Shown: piece by piece, positions 1 through 8,842 of the stretch | Position numbering within the stretch: the first letter of the stretch is position 1 | Layout: the number at the start of each line of letters is the position of its first letter | Source: Alphaproteobacteria bacterium | GTDB taxonomy: Bacteria > Pseudomonadota > Alphaproteobacteria > UBA9219 | Assembly (NCBI GenBank): GCA_028691835.1 | Contig: JAQUYN010000004.1 | Location: 25,890-66,199 of the forward strand | Direction: 5' to 3' | Length of the DNA: 40,310 nt | Program-made: the position numbers and the translations under genes | The notes under the pieces: generated by a model | Seen by the model: only the letters and a program-made list of their open reading frames with translations | What the model was told of the DNA's origin: nothing | The model's database searches: none

Positions 1-1203
1 AGTGTCTGTATCGGTCTGCCTGCCGCACGCGACAGCTATCTCAACATTCCAGCAATCCTAACAGCAGCAGCTATCACAGGGGCCGATGCCATCCACCCCG
101 GCATTGGCTTTATGTCAGAAAATGCAGCCTTTGCTGAAATGGTTGAAGAACACGGTTTTGCCTTTATTGGCCCAACCCCCGAACACATCCGCACCATGGG
201 CGATAAAGTTACCGCCAAGCAAACAGTGAAGGCCTTGGGACTGCCCACCGTGCCCGGATCCGCTGGTGCTGTCACAACCATCGACGAGGCTCGTGCCGTT
301 GCTGAAGAAACGGGCTATCCGGTTCTGATTAAAGCAGCGGCAGGTGGCGGTGGCAAAGGCATGAAAGTTGCCACAGGACCAGATGAACTCGAAGAAGCCT
401 ATAAACTTGCACGCGGCGAAGCTAAAGCTGCGTTTGGCAATGACGAAGTTTATATGGAACGCTATTTGGGTCGTCCTCGACACATTGAAGTCCAGCTTCT
501 GGGCGACACACATGGCAATGCCGTCCATTTTGGCGAACGCGATTGTTCGATCCAACGCCGCCATCAAAAAGTTATCGAAGAAACCCCCTCACCCGGCCTT
601 AACGCCAACGAGCGTACGAAAATAGGCAATATCTCCGCATCGGTCATTCAAAAGATGGGCTATCGCGGCGTTGGCACAATGGAATTTCTTTATGAAAACG
701 GCGAGTTCTTTTTCATCGAAATGAACACACGTCTTCAAATCGAACACACCATTTCTGAAATGATCACAGGTATCGATCTTGTCCGTGAACAAATCCGTGT
801 CGCCGCAGGACTTCCTCTCAGCTATAAGCAAAGCGACATCACATTTAATGGTCACGCTATCGAATGCCGCATCAACGCCGAGAATGCCGAAACCTTTATG
901 CCATCGCCCGGCAAGGTAACGAGCTTTCATGCTCCTGGCGGCCTTGGCGTGCGTGTGGACAGCGCCATTTACGAGGGATACAGCATCCCCCCTTACTATG
1001 ACAGCATGATTGCCAAGCTGATCGTCTCTGGCACCAACCGTAATGAATGTCTGCTTCGCTTGCGTCGTTGCCTTGAAGAATTCGTCATCGGCGGTGTCGA
1101 TACAACACTCGGCTTGCACCGTCGGATCATCAACCAGCCAGATTTTATCAATGGCAATTATGACATCCATTGGCTGGAACATTTCTTAGGGTTGGATTCG
1201 TAA
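1..1203 (+). CDS. accC: Biotin carboxylase subunit of acetyl-CoA carboxylase (5' truncated by window edge)
   Basis: Carboxylates the biotin on the carrier protein BCCP using ATP and bicarbonate, the first half-reaction of cytosolic fatty-acid synthesis. The reading frame is open from base 1, and the first codons already match the biotin-carboxylase N-terminal domain, so the real start lies upstream. About 400 codons are present and roughly 50 are missing compared with the usual 450. Visible are the glycine-rich ATP-grasp loop (AAAGGGGKGM), the metal-binding EMNTR segment, and the C-terminal RVDS...PPYYDSMIAKL block that holds the catalytic arginine region. The usual HPGYGFLSEN reads HPGIGFMSEN here, and the usual EHPVTE reads EHTISE; both are mild substitutions. 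accB would be expected just upstream, outside the window. Confidence 0.95.
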   Translation, partial: SVCIGLPAARDSYLNIPAILTAAAITGADAIHPGIGFMSENAAFAEMVEEHGFAFIGPTPEHIRTMGDKVTAKQTVKALGLPTVPGSAGAVTTIDEARAVAEETGYPVLIKAAAGGGGKGMKVATGPDELEEAYKLARGEAKAAFGNDEVYMERYLGRPRHIEVQLLGDTHGNAVHFGERDCSIQRRHQKVIEETPSPGLNANERTKIGNISASVIQKMGYRGVGTMEFLYENGEFFFIEMNTRLQIEHTISEMITGIDLVREQIRVAAGLPLSYKQSDITFNGHAIECRINAENAETFMPSPGKVTSFHAPGGLGVRVDSAIYEGYSIPPYYDSMIAKLIVSGTNRNECLLRLRRCLEEFVIGGVDTTLGLHRRIINQPDFINGNYDIHWLEHFLGLDS

Positions 1204-1252
1204 AACTTTATTGCGGCCCTCTTTTTCCACTTTTTATCACGGGAGTTCACCG

Positions 1253-2233
1253 ATGGTTGACTTTGCTTTTTTGTCACTCGATTTCATGAGTAAACCTGTG
1301 TGGATGTGGATTGTTTTTGCGACCATTGTTCTTGGTCTTCTGATCCTCGATCTCGGCGTTATGCATCGAAAGGAGCATGAAATCGAGGTTAAGGAAAGCC
1401 TGCTTATGTCAGGCTTTTATACAATCATTGCTTTCCTTTTCGGCGGGTGGATCTGGCATGAAATGGGGGCAACAAAATTCGCCGAATATCTCACGGGTTA
1501 CGTCGTAGAAGAAACGTTATCAATCGATAACGTTTTCGTCATAGCCCTGCTTTTTTCATTCTTCCATATCCCGCGCCTTTATCAACATCGCGTTTTATTC
1601 TGGGGTGTCCTCGGCGCGATTATCATGCGCGGCATCATGATCACGGTTGGCGCGGCCCTTGTCCATGAATTTGATTGGGTCCTTTACGTCTTCGCAGCAT
1701 TCCTTGTTGTCACCGGCGTTAAGATGCTCTTTAGCAGCGATAAGCCCGCCGATGTTGGTGACAACTTTCTTTTGAAATTCATGAAGACCCATTTCCGGGT
1801 AACCGACAAACTGCGAGGACATGATTTCTTTGTCAAAGAGCCGTCCCGCAAACATGGCAAGAAGGTTTGGTGGATAACGCCTCTCTTCCTTTGCCTTATG
1901 ATGATCGAGTTTGCCGATGTAATCTTTGCCGTCGATAGTGTGCCCGCGATCTTTATGGTCACGACCGACCCCTTTATCGTTTACACAAGCAACATATTCG
2001 CAATCATGGGCCTGCGTTCCCTGTACTTTGTTCTCGCAGCCGTTATCAAGCGTTTCCACTACCTGAAATATGCGTTGTCGGTGGTCCTTATCTTTATCGG
2101 AAGCAAGTCCTTTATCGCCTATGCGCTGGGGTGGGAAACCTTTCCGATCACGCTTTCGCTTGGGCTCACCTTTGCCATTTTGGGGAGCGGCGTTGGCTAT
2201 TCACTCTGGAAAACCCAAAAAATTACCAAATAG
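1253..2233 (+). CDS. TerC-family integral membrane protein
   Basis: A polytopic inner-membrane protein of the TerC/Alx family, which is linked to tellurium resistance and, for Alx/MntY-type members, to manganese export. The family motifs are visible: SIDNVFVIALLFSFF in the second or third membrane segment, and FADVIFAVDSVPAIF later, both carrying the acidic residues thought to bind metal. There are about eight or nine hydrophobic segments in 326 residues. I start at the ATG at 1253 because GGGAG lies 7 bases upstream; an upstream TTG at 1211 in the same frame has no such site. It lies about 50 bases after accC and may be cotranscribed with it. The substrate cannot be told from the sequence, and no yybP-ykoY riboswitch is evident in the short gap. 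Confidence 0.88.
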   Translation: MVDFAFLSLDFMSKPVWMWIVFATIVLGLLILDLGVMHRKEHEIEVKESLLMSGFYTIIAFLFGGWIWHEMGATKFAEYLTGYVVEETLSIDNVFVIALLFSFFHIPRLYQHRVLFWGVLGAIIMRGIMITVGAALVHEFDWVLYVFAAFLVVTGVKMLFSSDKPADVGDNFLLKFMKTHFRVTDKLRGHDFFVKEPSRKHGKKVWWITPLFLCLMMIEFADVIFAVDSVPAIFMVTTDPFIVYTSNIFAIMGLRSLYFVLAAVIKRFHYLKYALSVVLIFIGSKSFIAYALGWETFPITLSLGLTFAILGSGVGYSLWKTQKITK

Positions 2234-2249
2234 GCAACATTTTTGCCTA
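2231..2249 (+). other. Hairpin at the end of the TerC gene
   Basis: TAGGCAA (2231-2237) pairs perfectly with TTGCCTA (2243-2249) around a 5-base loop; the stop codon of the TerC gene forms the first bases of the stem. No T-run follows, so it is not a standard intrinsic terminator. It may protect the 3' end of the mRNA. Confidence 0.3.
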
Positions 2250-2275
2250 GAAACCAATCACGGTGCTGATTTTAC

Positions 2276-2304
2276 TTGCCTTAAACCTGATTATGCTTTA
2301 TGAG
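2276..2304 (+). promoter_or_regulatory. Candidate sigma-70 promoter of the cold-shock gene
   Basis: TTGCCT at 2276-2281 and TATGAG at 2299-2304 are separated by exactly 17 bases. Initiation near 2311 would give a leader of about 175 bases before the csp start codon, close to the long leaders of cspA-type messages. The -10 match is only moderate, so this is a candidate. Confidence 0.35.
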
Positions 2305-2485
2305 GCCCATGAGAGTTTGGGATGACTCCTTTGTATGTGCAGTAGCTACGAGACCTTGTCTTTATCTTTTGCGTGTCACTGAAGTCTCAAACGAAGCCCC
2401 AAAGGAAACTTAAGGTTTCGTGACACCGCTCGACGAAAGCGTCATTGTGACGCGGATAAACGCAACACGACAAGGATACAAGACT

Positions 2486-2692
2486 ATGGCTCAAGGTACA
2501 GTTAAATGGTTTAATGCCACCAAGGGATACGGCTTCATTCAACCTGAAGCAGGTGGCCCAGACGTTTTCGTTCACATCAGCGCCGTCGAACGCGCCGGAC
2601 TTCGCGAACTTCGTGAAGGCCAAAAGGTCGGATATGAACTGGCCACAGAACGCGGCAAGACATCGGCAGCTAACCTGCAGATCATCGAATAA
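2486..2692 (+). CDS. Cold-shock protein, CspA family
   Basis: A 68-residue single OB-fold protein that binds single-stranded RNA/DNA and acts as an RNA chaperone in the cytoplasm. Both nucleic-acid-binding motifs are present: KGYGFI (RNP1) near residue 14 and DVFVHI (RNP2) near residue 27, after the typical start [10 protein letters not shown]. The ATG at 2486 is chosen because the family begins there and AAGGA lies just upstream; the frame extends to 2420 but those codons do not look like the family. It has its own long leader and its own strong terminator, so it is probably monocistronic. It is followed by a DEAD-box helicase with a similar leader, which together suggest a cold-response pair. 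Confidence 0.95.
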   Translation: MAQGTVKWFNATKGYGFIQPEAGGPDVFVHISAVERAGLRELREGQKVGYELATERGKTSAANLQIIE

Positions 2693-2725
2693 TATCTTTC
2701 GAATTTTTCGAAATATTTTCCTGTC

Positions 2726-2776
2726 GGTGGCGCTTGAGCCCAGTTTTAAACAGCTCAAGCCCACCGTCAGTTTTTT
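2726..2776 (+). terminator. Intrinsic terminator of the cold-shock gene
   Basis: GGTGG (2726-2730) plus GCTTGAGC (2732-2739) pair with GCTCAAGC (2753-2760) plus CCACC (2761-2765): a 13-bp stem with one bulged C and a 13-base loop. It is followed 5 bases later by six T (2771-2776). Confidence 0.8.
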
Positions 2777-2979
2777 GAAAAAAACAGGCGTTCACAGTTT
2801 TTCTACTTCTTATAAAAAAACATAACGAACGCACGCCATTTGGCAGAGAAAACGGTCACAATCTTGACCGCCATTTCGGACTTGCGTTCCTTGTCAGGAT
2901 TCCTCTGACAGTTCCCATTTCGTCATGACGGAAATATTTTCAAACCGTCACATTGAAACACTTTTAAGGATACAAACAT
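2777..2979 (+). promoter_or_regulatory. Leader and promoter region of the DEAD-box helicase gene
   Basis: About 200 bases without a gene. TATAAA at 2811-2816 is a candidate -10 box, which would leave a leader of about 160 bases. The leader holds several short inverted repeats: CGGTCA/TGACCG near 2860, TGTCAG/CTGACA near 2895, and the palindrome CGTCATGACG near 2923. AAGGA precedes the start codon. A long structured leader on a cold-type helicase suggests post-transcriptional control, but no known riboregulator was recognised. Confidence 0.4.
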
Positions 2980-4299
2980 ATGTCTCAAGATTTTAACGGC
3001 TTTGGCTTGCCCGCCAAGCTTCTACAATCACTCGCGCGCATGAAATATGACACGCCAACCCCCATTCAACTTCAAACCATCCCCCTCGCCCTTGAAGGCA
3101 AGGACGTGCTGGGATCGGCTCAAACAGGCACGGGAAAAACAGCCGCGTTTGGCATTCCACTCATCGTTCACTTGATGAACAACCCAGCAAGCACAGCCCT
3201 CATTATGACCCCAACCCGCGAACTCGCAGCGCAGGTTCGTGCGGCCCTTGAACCCATGCTGCCATTCGATGTCAAAGCTGCCCTTTTGATCGGCGGGGAG
3301 TCGATGCCAAAGCAGTTCAGCCAGCTCAATCAGAAACCGAACCTGATCATCGGAACACCAGGCCGCATCACGGACCATCTGATGCGCGGCACACTCAAGC
3401 TTGAGAGGGCCGACTTCATGGTTCTAGATGAAACAGATCGCATGCTCGACATGGGGTTTGGAATCCAGATCGACAAGGTTTTGACTTTCATGCCAAAGCA
3501 ACGTCAAACATTGCTGTTCTCGGCCACCATGCCAGCCAACATCATCAAACTTTCCGGCAAGTACATGCACAAGCCGGAACGCGTTGCCGTGGGATCAACA
3601 ACAACGCCCGCCGCTAATATTCATCAAGAATTAGTGCACACGACCGACACCGACAAGTACACGCAACTTTTGGCTCAACTTGATCAACGTAAGGGCTCCG
3701 TCATCATTTTTGTCAAAACTAAGTTTGGGACAGAAAAGCTTGCCAAGCGCCTTATCGCATCGGATCATAAGGCCGATGCGATCCACGGTGACTTGCAACA
3801 ACGTCGCCGTGATCGCGTCATCCGCAACTTCCGCGACCAACGTTATCGCATTCTTGTTGCGACTGATGTTGCTGCGCGTGGACTCGACATCCCGCACATT
3901 GAACACGTCATCAACTTTGATCTTCCACAGTGCCCTGAGGATTACATCCATCGCATTGGACGTACAGCGCGTGCCGGAGCCGATGGCTGTGCCGTCAATC
4001 TGCTGACGCCCGCCGATGGAGCCAAGTGGAAAGCGATTCATCGCCTGATGCATGGCAAAGATGACCCATCGATGCCTGCCTCTTACGCCAAGCCATCTGG
4101 CGGCGGTTATAAAGGCCGTGGCGGCTATAAAGGCAAGAACACAGGCCCCTTCAAGGGCAAGTCCGCCGATGGTAGATTCAAGGCGAAGTCCGGCGAAGGC
4201 GGATACAAAGGCAAACCTGCTGCTGATGGTGGCAAGCCAGCATGGAAAGTAAACAAGCCCCGCAACAAAGCCAACTTTAAGCCAAAGAAGGCCGCTTAA
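2980..4299 (+). CDS. DEAD-box ATP-dependent RNA helicase (RhlE/DeaD type)
   Basis: A 439-residue cytoplasmic RNA helicase that unwinds short duplexes during ribosome assembly or mRNA turnover. Two RecA-like domains are complete. Domain 1 has the Q motif (PTPIQ, residues 26-30), Walker A AQTGTGKT (47-54), PTRELAAQ, GTPGR (126-130) and SAT (181-183). Domain 2 has HGDLQQ, ATDVAARGLDIPHIEHVINFD and HRIGRTARAG. Motif II reads DETD (150-153) rather than DEAD; the metal and catalytic acids are kept. The last 70 residues are a basic Gly/Lys/Tyr-rich tail (GGGYKGRGGYKGK), typical of a non-specific RNA-binding extension. It lies just behind a cold-shock protein gene and may be cold-induced like csdA/deaD. 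The exact subfamily is uncertain. Confidence 0.93.
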   Translation: MSQDFNGFGLPAKLLQSLARMKYDTPTPIQLQTIPLALEGKDVLGSAQTGTGKTAAFGIPLIVHLMNNPASTALIMTPTRELAAQVRAALEPMLPFDVKAALLIGGESMPKQFSQLNQKPNLIIGTPGRITDHLMRGTLKLERADFMVLDETDRMLDMGFGIQIDKVLTFMPKQRQTLLFSATMPANIIKLSGKYMHKPERVAVGSTTTPAANIHQELVHTTDTDKYTQLLAQLDQRKGSVIIFVKTKFGTEKLAKRLIASDHKADAIHGDLQQRRRDRVIRNFRDQRYRILVATDVAARGLDIPHIEHVINFDLPQCPEDYIHRIGRTARAGADGCAVNLLTPADGAKWKAIHRLMHGKDDPSMPASYAKPSGGGYKGRGGYKGKNTGPFKGKSADGRFKAKSGEGGYKGKPAADGGKPAWKVNKPRNKANFKPKKAA

Positions 4300-4317
4300 G
4301 GGACTTCAACAGATCGG

Positions 4318-4348
4318 AAAGGTGGAGTGTGTGACTCCACCTTTTTTT
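4318..4348 (+). terminator. Intrinsic terminator of the helicase gene
   Basis: GGTGGAGT (4321-4328) pairs perfectly with ACTCCACC (4334-4341) around the loop GTGTG and is followed by seven T; three A before the stem extend it. Confidence 0.9.
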
Positions 4349-4450
4349 ATTGATTCACGACAATCAAACCCGCAATTGATTGACAGCGCTGGCAGGGGTA
4401 AGATACCTTTCCTCATCTTCTAGAATCACGGGCAAAGGCTACGTGCGCAC

Positions 4451-5227
4451 ATGAATTTTCTTGCTCTTATCGGACGAACCCTTCTTCACTTCTTTAACGC
4501 AACAGGACAATTTGTTTGGTTCCTTGGCACGACTTTGTGCCATACGTTTCGTGCACCCTATCATTGGCGACAGATTGGACGACAGGTTGTCGATATTGGC
4601 TATTACTCTCTGCCGGTTGTTGGCTTGACAGCATTGTTCACAGGAATGGTGTTGGCCCTGCAAAGTCACTCTGGCTTCTCACGTTTTGATGCGGAAAGCG
4701 CTATTCCTACGGTCGTTGTTCTGTCAATCACACGCGAACTTGGCCCTGTGATGGCTGGCTTGATGGTTGCGGGACGTATCGGGGCCGCCATTGCCGCAGA
4801 GCTTGGCACGATGCGGGTAACTGAGCAAATTGACGCTTTAACGACCCTGTCAACAAATCCCCATAAATACTTGATCGTGCCACGGCTTTTGGCGGCAACA
4901 TTTATGATGCCATTGCTGGTTTTGATCTCTGATATTATCGGCGTGTTTGGCGGTTTCCTCGTTTGCGTTTATTCACTTCATTTCAACGCATCGAATTACT
5001 TGTCACAGACGTGGGAATATCTGGAATTTGGTGACGTGACATCTGGCCTTTGGAAAGCGGCAGTCTTTGGCGCGATTGTCGCCTTAATGGGCTGCTATAA
5101 TGGCTTTAATTCCAAGGGCGGCGCGCAGGGCGTTGGGGCGGCAACAACCAATGCCGTTGTCTCGGCCTCAATCTTGATCCTTATCTCAAACTATTTACTC
5201 ACGGGGATCCTCTTTGCTTCAAACTAG
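4451..5227 (+). CDS. mlaE: MlaE-family ABC transporter permease
   Basis: Inner-membrane permease (258 residues) of the MlaE/YrbE family, which moves phospholipids or other lipids between the inner and outer membrane as part of MCE transport systems. The family core is visible: ELGPVMAGLMVAGRIGAAIAAELGTM followed by EQIDAL, then several hydrophobic segments to the C-terminus. It overlaps the next gene, the matching ATPase, by 14 bases, so the two are translated together. The usual third partner, an MCE-domain substrate-binding protein (MlaD), is not in the following DNA, which turns to the opposite strand after the ATPase. Confidence 0.9.
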   Translation: MNFLALIGRTLLHFFNATGQFVWFLGTTLCHTFRAPYHWRQIGRQVVDIGYYSLPVVGLTALFTGMVLALQSHSGFSRFDAESAIPTVVVLSITRELGPVMAGLMVAGRIGAAIAAELGTMRVTEQIDALTTLSTNPHKYLIVPRLLAATFMMPLLVLISDIIGVFGGFLVCVYSLHFNASNYLSQTWEYLEFGDVTSGLWKAAVFGAIVALMGCYNGFNSKGGAQGVGAATTNAVVSASILILISNYLLTGILFASN

Positions 5228-6002
5228 TCCCACTTGCCCGAAAATCGAGCTGAACGGCGTCATCAAATCTTTTGGCGATAAGCACGTTCTGCGCGGCATT
5301 GACCTCGCTATCGCACCACAAGAATCGATGGTCGTCATTGGCGGATCGGGAACGGGTAAATCCGTCCTGCTCAAATCAATCATTAGCATTCTCAGCCCCG
5401 ATAAGGGTTCGATTAAGATTGATGGCAAAGAAACCGTTGGCCTAAAGGGTGCCAAGCGCGATGAGCATTTGGCTAAGTTCGGCATGTTATTTCAGGGGGG
5501 GGCTCTATTTGACTCCCTACCCGTTTGGCAAAACGTCGCCTTCAAACTTCTGCAAGCTCAGCACATGCCGCGCAAGCAAGCCAGAGACCGCGCCATTGAA
5601 ACGTTGGCCTCTGTTGGGCTGTCTTCGGACGTCGGCGAACTCTCGCCGTCTGAACTTTCTGGCGGCATGCAAAAGCGTGTAGGCCTCGCCCGCGCCATTA
5701 TCTCAAATCCTGAAATCGTTTTCTTCGACGAACCGACAACGGGCCTTGACCCGATCATGGCGGATGTTATCAATGATTTGATTGTAAAGTGCGTCAAGGA
5801 ACGCGGCATTACGGCCCTGTCCATCACGCACGATATGGCCAGCGCGCGCAAGATTTCTGATCGCATCGCCATGCTCCATGAAGGTCGTATCATTTGGCAG
5901 GGAACCCGCGCCGAAATCGATAATTCTGGCAATCCTTACGTGGACCAATTCATCCACGGACGCGCCCAAGGCCCCATCAAGATGCAAGTCCGGCATCTTT
6001 AG
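5214..6002 (+). CDS. mlaF: MlaF-family ABC transporter ATP-binding protein
   Basis: ATPase (262 residues) that powers the MlaE permease. All ABC motifs are present: Walker A GGSGTGKS, signature LSGGMQKRVGLARAI, Walker B IVFFDEPTTGLDP and the switch histidine in SITHDM. The start is a TTG at 5214, inside the permease gene, with GGGGA 7 bases upstream; no suitable ATG occurs before the conserved N-terminus. No mlaD, mlaC or mlaB is visible nearby. The next gene converges from the other strand about 70 bases on, and no clear terminator is seen in that gap. Confidence 0.9.
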   Translation: MLQTSPTCPKIELNGVIKSFGDKHVLRGIDLAIAPQESMVVIGGSGTGKSVLLKSIISILSPDKGSIKIDGKETVGLKGAKRDEHLAKFGMLFQGGALFDSLPVWQNVAFKLLQAQHMPRKQARDRAIETLASVGLSSDVGELSPSELSGGMQKRVGLARAIISNPEIVFFDEPTTGLDPIMADVINDLIVKCVKERGITALSITHDMASARKISDRIAMLHEGRIIWQGTRAEIDNSGNPYVDQFIHGRAQGPIKMQVRHL

Positions 6003-6072
6003 GGGATTCACGCGAACGCTTGTCCGCGCCGAAATGCGCCAAGCTCATCGCGATCTGCTCTAGGATACCGTT

Positions 6073-7239
6073 TTACCCCTTCACTTTCTCAAGCCCATCC
6101 TTGGTTGGATCAATGGGATCATTTTTCTTGCGCCATTCAAAATAAAGCTCGGGCTTACCTTCTGCTTTGGAAGGAAGAACACCCAAGGGTTCTCCGGCCT
6201 CGACATTCTGGCCTGTCTCAGCATCAATACGCGAAAAGCCCGACAGAAATGAATGGAAACCACCTGCGTGCTGAAGAATGATAATCTGCCCATAGCCTTT
6301 GAACGGCCCGGCAAAGACAACCCGACCAGATTGCGGCGCAACGATGGGACTGCCAGCGCCCGCCAAGTAAGTCACACCATCGCTAGCCACACCAAAATCA
6401 TCCTTCTCGCCATAGTCGCGAATGATCCGCCCAGCAACGGGCCGCTTTAAGCCTGACTTCAGGCTTGGTGTTTTGCCTTGCGTCCCCTTACCCACCGTTC
6501 GGCTCCATGACGGATTGCTGACTTTCTCCATCAGCTGACGAAGGTCCTGAGCCTCACTGGACAGATTTTCGAGCTGCTTGGCCAAAGCTGCTTTTTCTCC
6601 AGCCGTTTTTTGCAAGAATCCTTGGCGTGTTCGCACAAGCTGATCAAGATTATGACGCTGCCATTCGAGGTTCTGCTGCGCCGATTTTAAAAGCTTCTTT
6701 TGCGATGATGTTTGTTTCTGTAACTCTTCAAAGTTCGTAATTTCTTCTGCGATAATATTGGTTTCCTCCTGCAAGCGTGGCAATAAGGATTTAAGCAGGA
6801 TCGTCCGGTGAATATGTTCTTCGGGCGAGCTTTCGTGAAGCAGGAAAAGCTCTGGCGGAACACGGCTCAACTCCAAAAGCGCACTGGTCAGCGCCGCAAG
6901 CCTATTGCGTGACTCGGCCAACACGGCAGCACGCAAAGCCGTTTCCTTTTCTAACGCAGAGAGACGGATCGCTAGATCCTCCTGATCACTTTGCTTGCGT
7001 TGCATCTCAGACGTAGCGGCTATCAACTTTTTACGTAAGTCGTCGATTTCATCCTCAGTTGCCTTTTGCTTTTGCTCAAGCCCCCGCGCGGCAACTTTTT
7101 GCTCAGCGAGTTCTTTTTCGACGCGAAGCAAGTCGTCTGCTGTTTGCGCACAAAGAGGCTGATAAACAAAAAGACTAAGAAACCCTGATAACAAGCAGAT
7201 TTTAAAATATTTATGCCCCAACAATAAGACTCTCCCCAT
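6073..7239 (-). CDS. EnvC-like murein hydrolase activator (coiled coil plus degenerate M23/LytM domain)
   Basis: Probably a periplasmic protein that activates cell-wall amidases during division. About 388 residues: an N-terminal signal segment (KICLLSGFLSLFVYQPLCAQ, to residue ~32), a long coiled coil rich in E, K, Q and L (~35-250), then a LytM domain (GRVVFAGPFKGYGQIIILQHAGGFHSFLSGF... ending LYFEWRK). The zinc ligands of active M23 peptidases are not all kept: the usual first histidine is missing and the HxH is replaced by YFE. This fits non-catalytic EnvC. The start is uncertain: ATG 7239 is given; GTG 7263 and TTG 7224 (with GGGGAG upstream) are alternatives. It overlaps the end of gpmI by 29 bases, so translation is probably coupled. 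Confidence 0.8.
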   Translation of the reverse strand: MGRVLLLGHKYFKICLLSGFLSLFVYQPLCAQTADDLLRVEKELAEQKVAARGLEQKQKATEDEIDDLRKKLIAATSEMQRKQSDQEDLAIRLSALEKETALRAAVLAESRNRLAALTSALLELSRVPPELFLLHESSPEEHIHRTILLKSLLPRLQEETNIIAEEITNFEELQKQTSSQKKLLKSAQQNLEWQRHNLDQLVRTRQGFLQKTAGEKAALAKQLENLSSEAQDLRQLMEKVSNPSWSRTVGKGTQGKTPSLKSGLKRPVAGRIIRDYGEKDDFGVASDGVTYLAGAGSPIVAPQSGRVVFAGPFKGYGQIIILQHAGGFHSFLSGFSRIDAETGQNVEAGEPLGVLPSKAEGKPELYFEWRKKNDPIDPTKDGLEKVKG

Positions 7240-8761
7240 CCATCTCGGCAGGCTTGGAAACACCCAACAAGCTCAAAAGCGTGGGAGCAACATCGGCAAG
7301 ACGACCATCATGCAGCCCGACCACAGAGCCATCAGCCCCCCCATAGAGCACCACAGGAACCTTTGAAAGCGTATGGGCCGTGTGTGGGCCCTCGGTTTGA
7401 TCGTTATGCATCAGCTCGCAATTTCCGTGATCGGCTGTGATCAGAGCCGCCCCGCCCGCCCTTTTAATGGAACTCAAAACACGTGCAAGGCATCTGTCCA
7501 CGGTCTCGACAGCTTTAACCGCCGCCGGAAGCGAACCCGTGTGTCCCACCATGTCGGGATTAGCATAGTTGAGAACGATCAGATCAAACGTTCCGCCATC
7601 AATTGCGGTTACAACTTTATCAGTGACCTCACAAGCTGCCATTTCCGGCTGTAAATCATAGGTTGCCACTTTCGGCGAGGGCACCATGATGCGCTCTTCC
7701 CCGGCATAAGGTTCTTCACGTCCGCCATTAAAGAAAAAGGTCACATGAGGATACTTCTCCGTCTCGGCAATACGCAGCTGACGAAGCCCGGCATTGCTGA
7801 CAACTTCGCCCAATCCATTCGCGATATTCTTAGGCGGGAACAATGTATGCATTACGCCGTTGAGCGTCTCGGAATATTCAACCATTCCTAAGGCATCAAC
7901 GAAATGGACAACCTTCTGTCGCTTGAACCCATCAAAATCCGGCATCAAAAGAGCGGAAAGAATCTCACGGGCACGATCAGCGCGGAAGTTGGCAAACAAG
8001 ATCCCATCGCCATCCTTCATGCCCTGAAAACCATCCAAAGCCAAGGGCAAGACAAACTCATCATAGATGCCGTCAACATAGCTGCTTTCAATGGCGTCAA
8101 CGGCATTGATAACCCGTGCGCCCTCGCCTTGTGTCAGTAAGTCATAGGCCTTCTCAACACGATCCCAACGCTTATCACGATCCATCGCGAAATAGCGTCC
8201 GCAAAGCGTTGCAAGCTTGACGCCCGCGATAGAGGCCAGATCATCCTCAAGCTTACCTATCTGGGCCACGGCACTTTGTGGCGGCACGTCGCGACCGTCT
8301 AAAAAGGCATGAACAGCAACAGGGACGCCCTGATCGGCTATCACCTTGGCCAAAGCAACCATATGATTCTGATGTGCGTGGACGCCACCCGGCGACGCAA
8401 GCCCCATCAAATGACAGGTCCCCCCACGCGCCTTCAGCTTTGAAATCAGGCCGACAAGACAAGGATTATATTCAAGTTGTCCAGAGGCAAGGGCTCGATC
8501 AATCAACGGCAAATCCTGATACACCACGCGTCCGGCGCCAAGATTCATATGCCCGACTTCAGAATTCCCCATCTGCCCCTGAGGGAGACCGACAGCCTCA
8601 CCTGACGCATCCAAAAGCGCATGAGGATTTTCATCCCACAGCTTGCGCCATGTCGGCATATGAGCCACGCTGATTGCGTTGTCAGCGGATGGCTCCCTAT
8701 AACCAAAACCATCAAGGACGCAAAGCAAAACGGGACGTGGATGCGAGCCGGACGAAGACAT
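7211..8761 (-). CDS. gpmI: 2,3-bisphosphoglycerate-independent phosphoglycerate mutase
   Basis: Interconverts 3- and 2-phosphoglycerate in glycolysis/gluconeogenesis in the cytosol; a two-manganese alkaline-phosphatase-fold enzyme. At 516 residues it has the usual length. The catalytic serine is Ser67 in GQMGNSEVGH; Asp17 in VLDGFG is a metal ligand; the GRYFAMDRDKRWDR, NFRADRARE and C-terminal TADHGN and HTAH blocks are present. The ATG at 8761 is chosen because AGAGGA lies 6 bases upstream; the frame extends to a TTG at 8779 without such a site. It lies in the conserved nadD-rsfS-rlmH-gpmI-envC block, 81 bases after rlmH, and runs into the EnvC-like gene. Confidence 0.96.
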   Translation of the reverse strand: MSSSGSHPRPVLLCVLDGFGYREPSADNAISVAHMPTWRKLWDENPHALLDASGEAVGLPQGQMGNSEVGHMNLGAGRVVYQDLPLIDRALASGQLEYNPCLVGLISKLKARGGTCHLMGLASPGGVHAHQNHMVALAKVIADQGVPVAVHAFLDGRDVPPQSAVAQIGKLEDDLASIAGVKLATLCGRYFAMDRDKRWDRVEKAYDLLTQGEGARVINAVDAIESSYVDGIYDEFVLPLALDGFQGMKDGDGILFANFRADRAREILSALLMPDFDGFKRQKVVHFVDALGMVEYSETLNGVMHTLFPPKNIANGLGEVVSNAGLRQLRIAETEKYPHVTFFFNGGREEPYAGEERIMVPSPKVATYDLQPEMAACEVTDKVVTAIDGGTFDLIVLNYANPDMVGHTGSLPAAVKAVETVDRCLARVLSSIKRAGGAALITADHGNCELMHNDQTEGPHTAHTLSKVPVVLYGGADGSVVGLHDGRLADVAPTLLSLLGVSKPAEMDGESLIVGA

Positions 8762-8842
8762 AAGAATTCCTCTTTTCAATTACATAAGATAGCTTACCGA
8801 AGACGGTCCTAAAACAAAAGATCAACCATACCTATTCAAACT

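Noticed and set aside
1211..1252. Upstream TTG start for the TerC gene
   Set aside because: No ribosome site there, whereas GGGAG stands at the right distance before ATG 1253.
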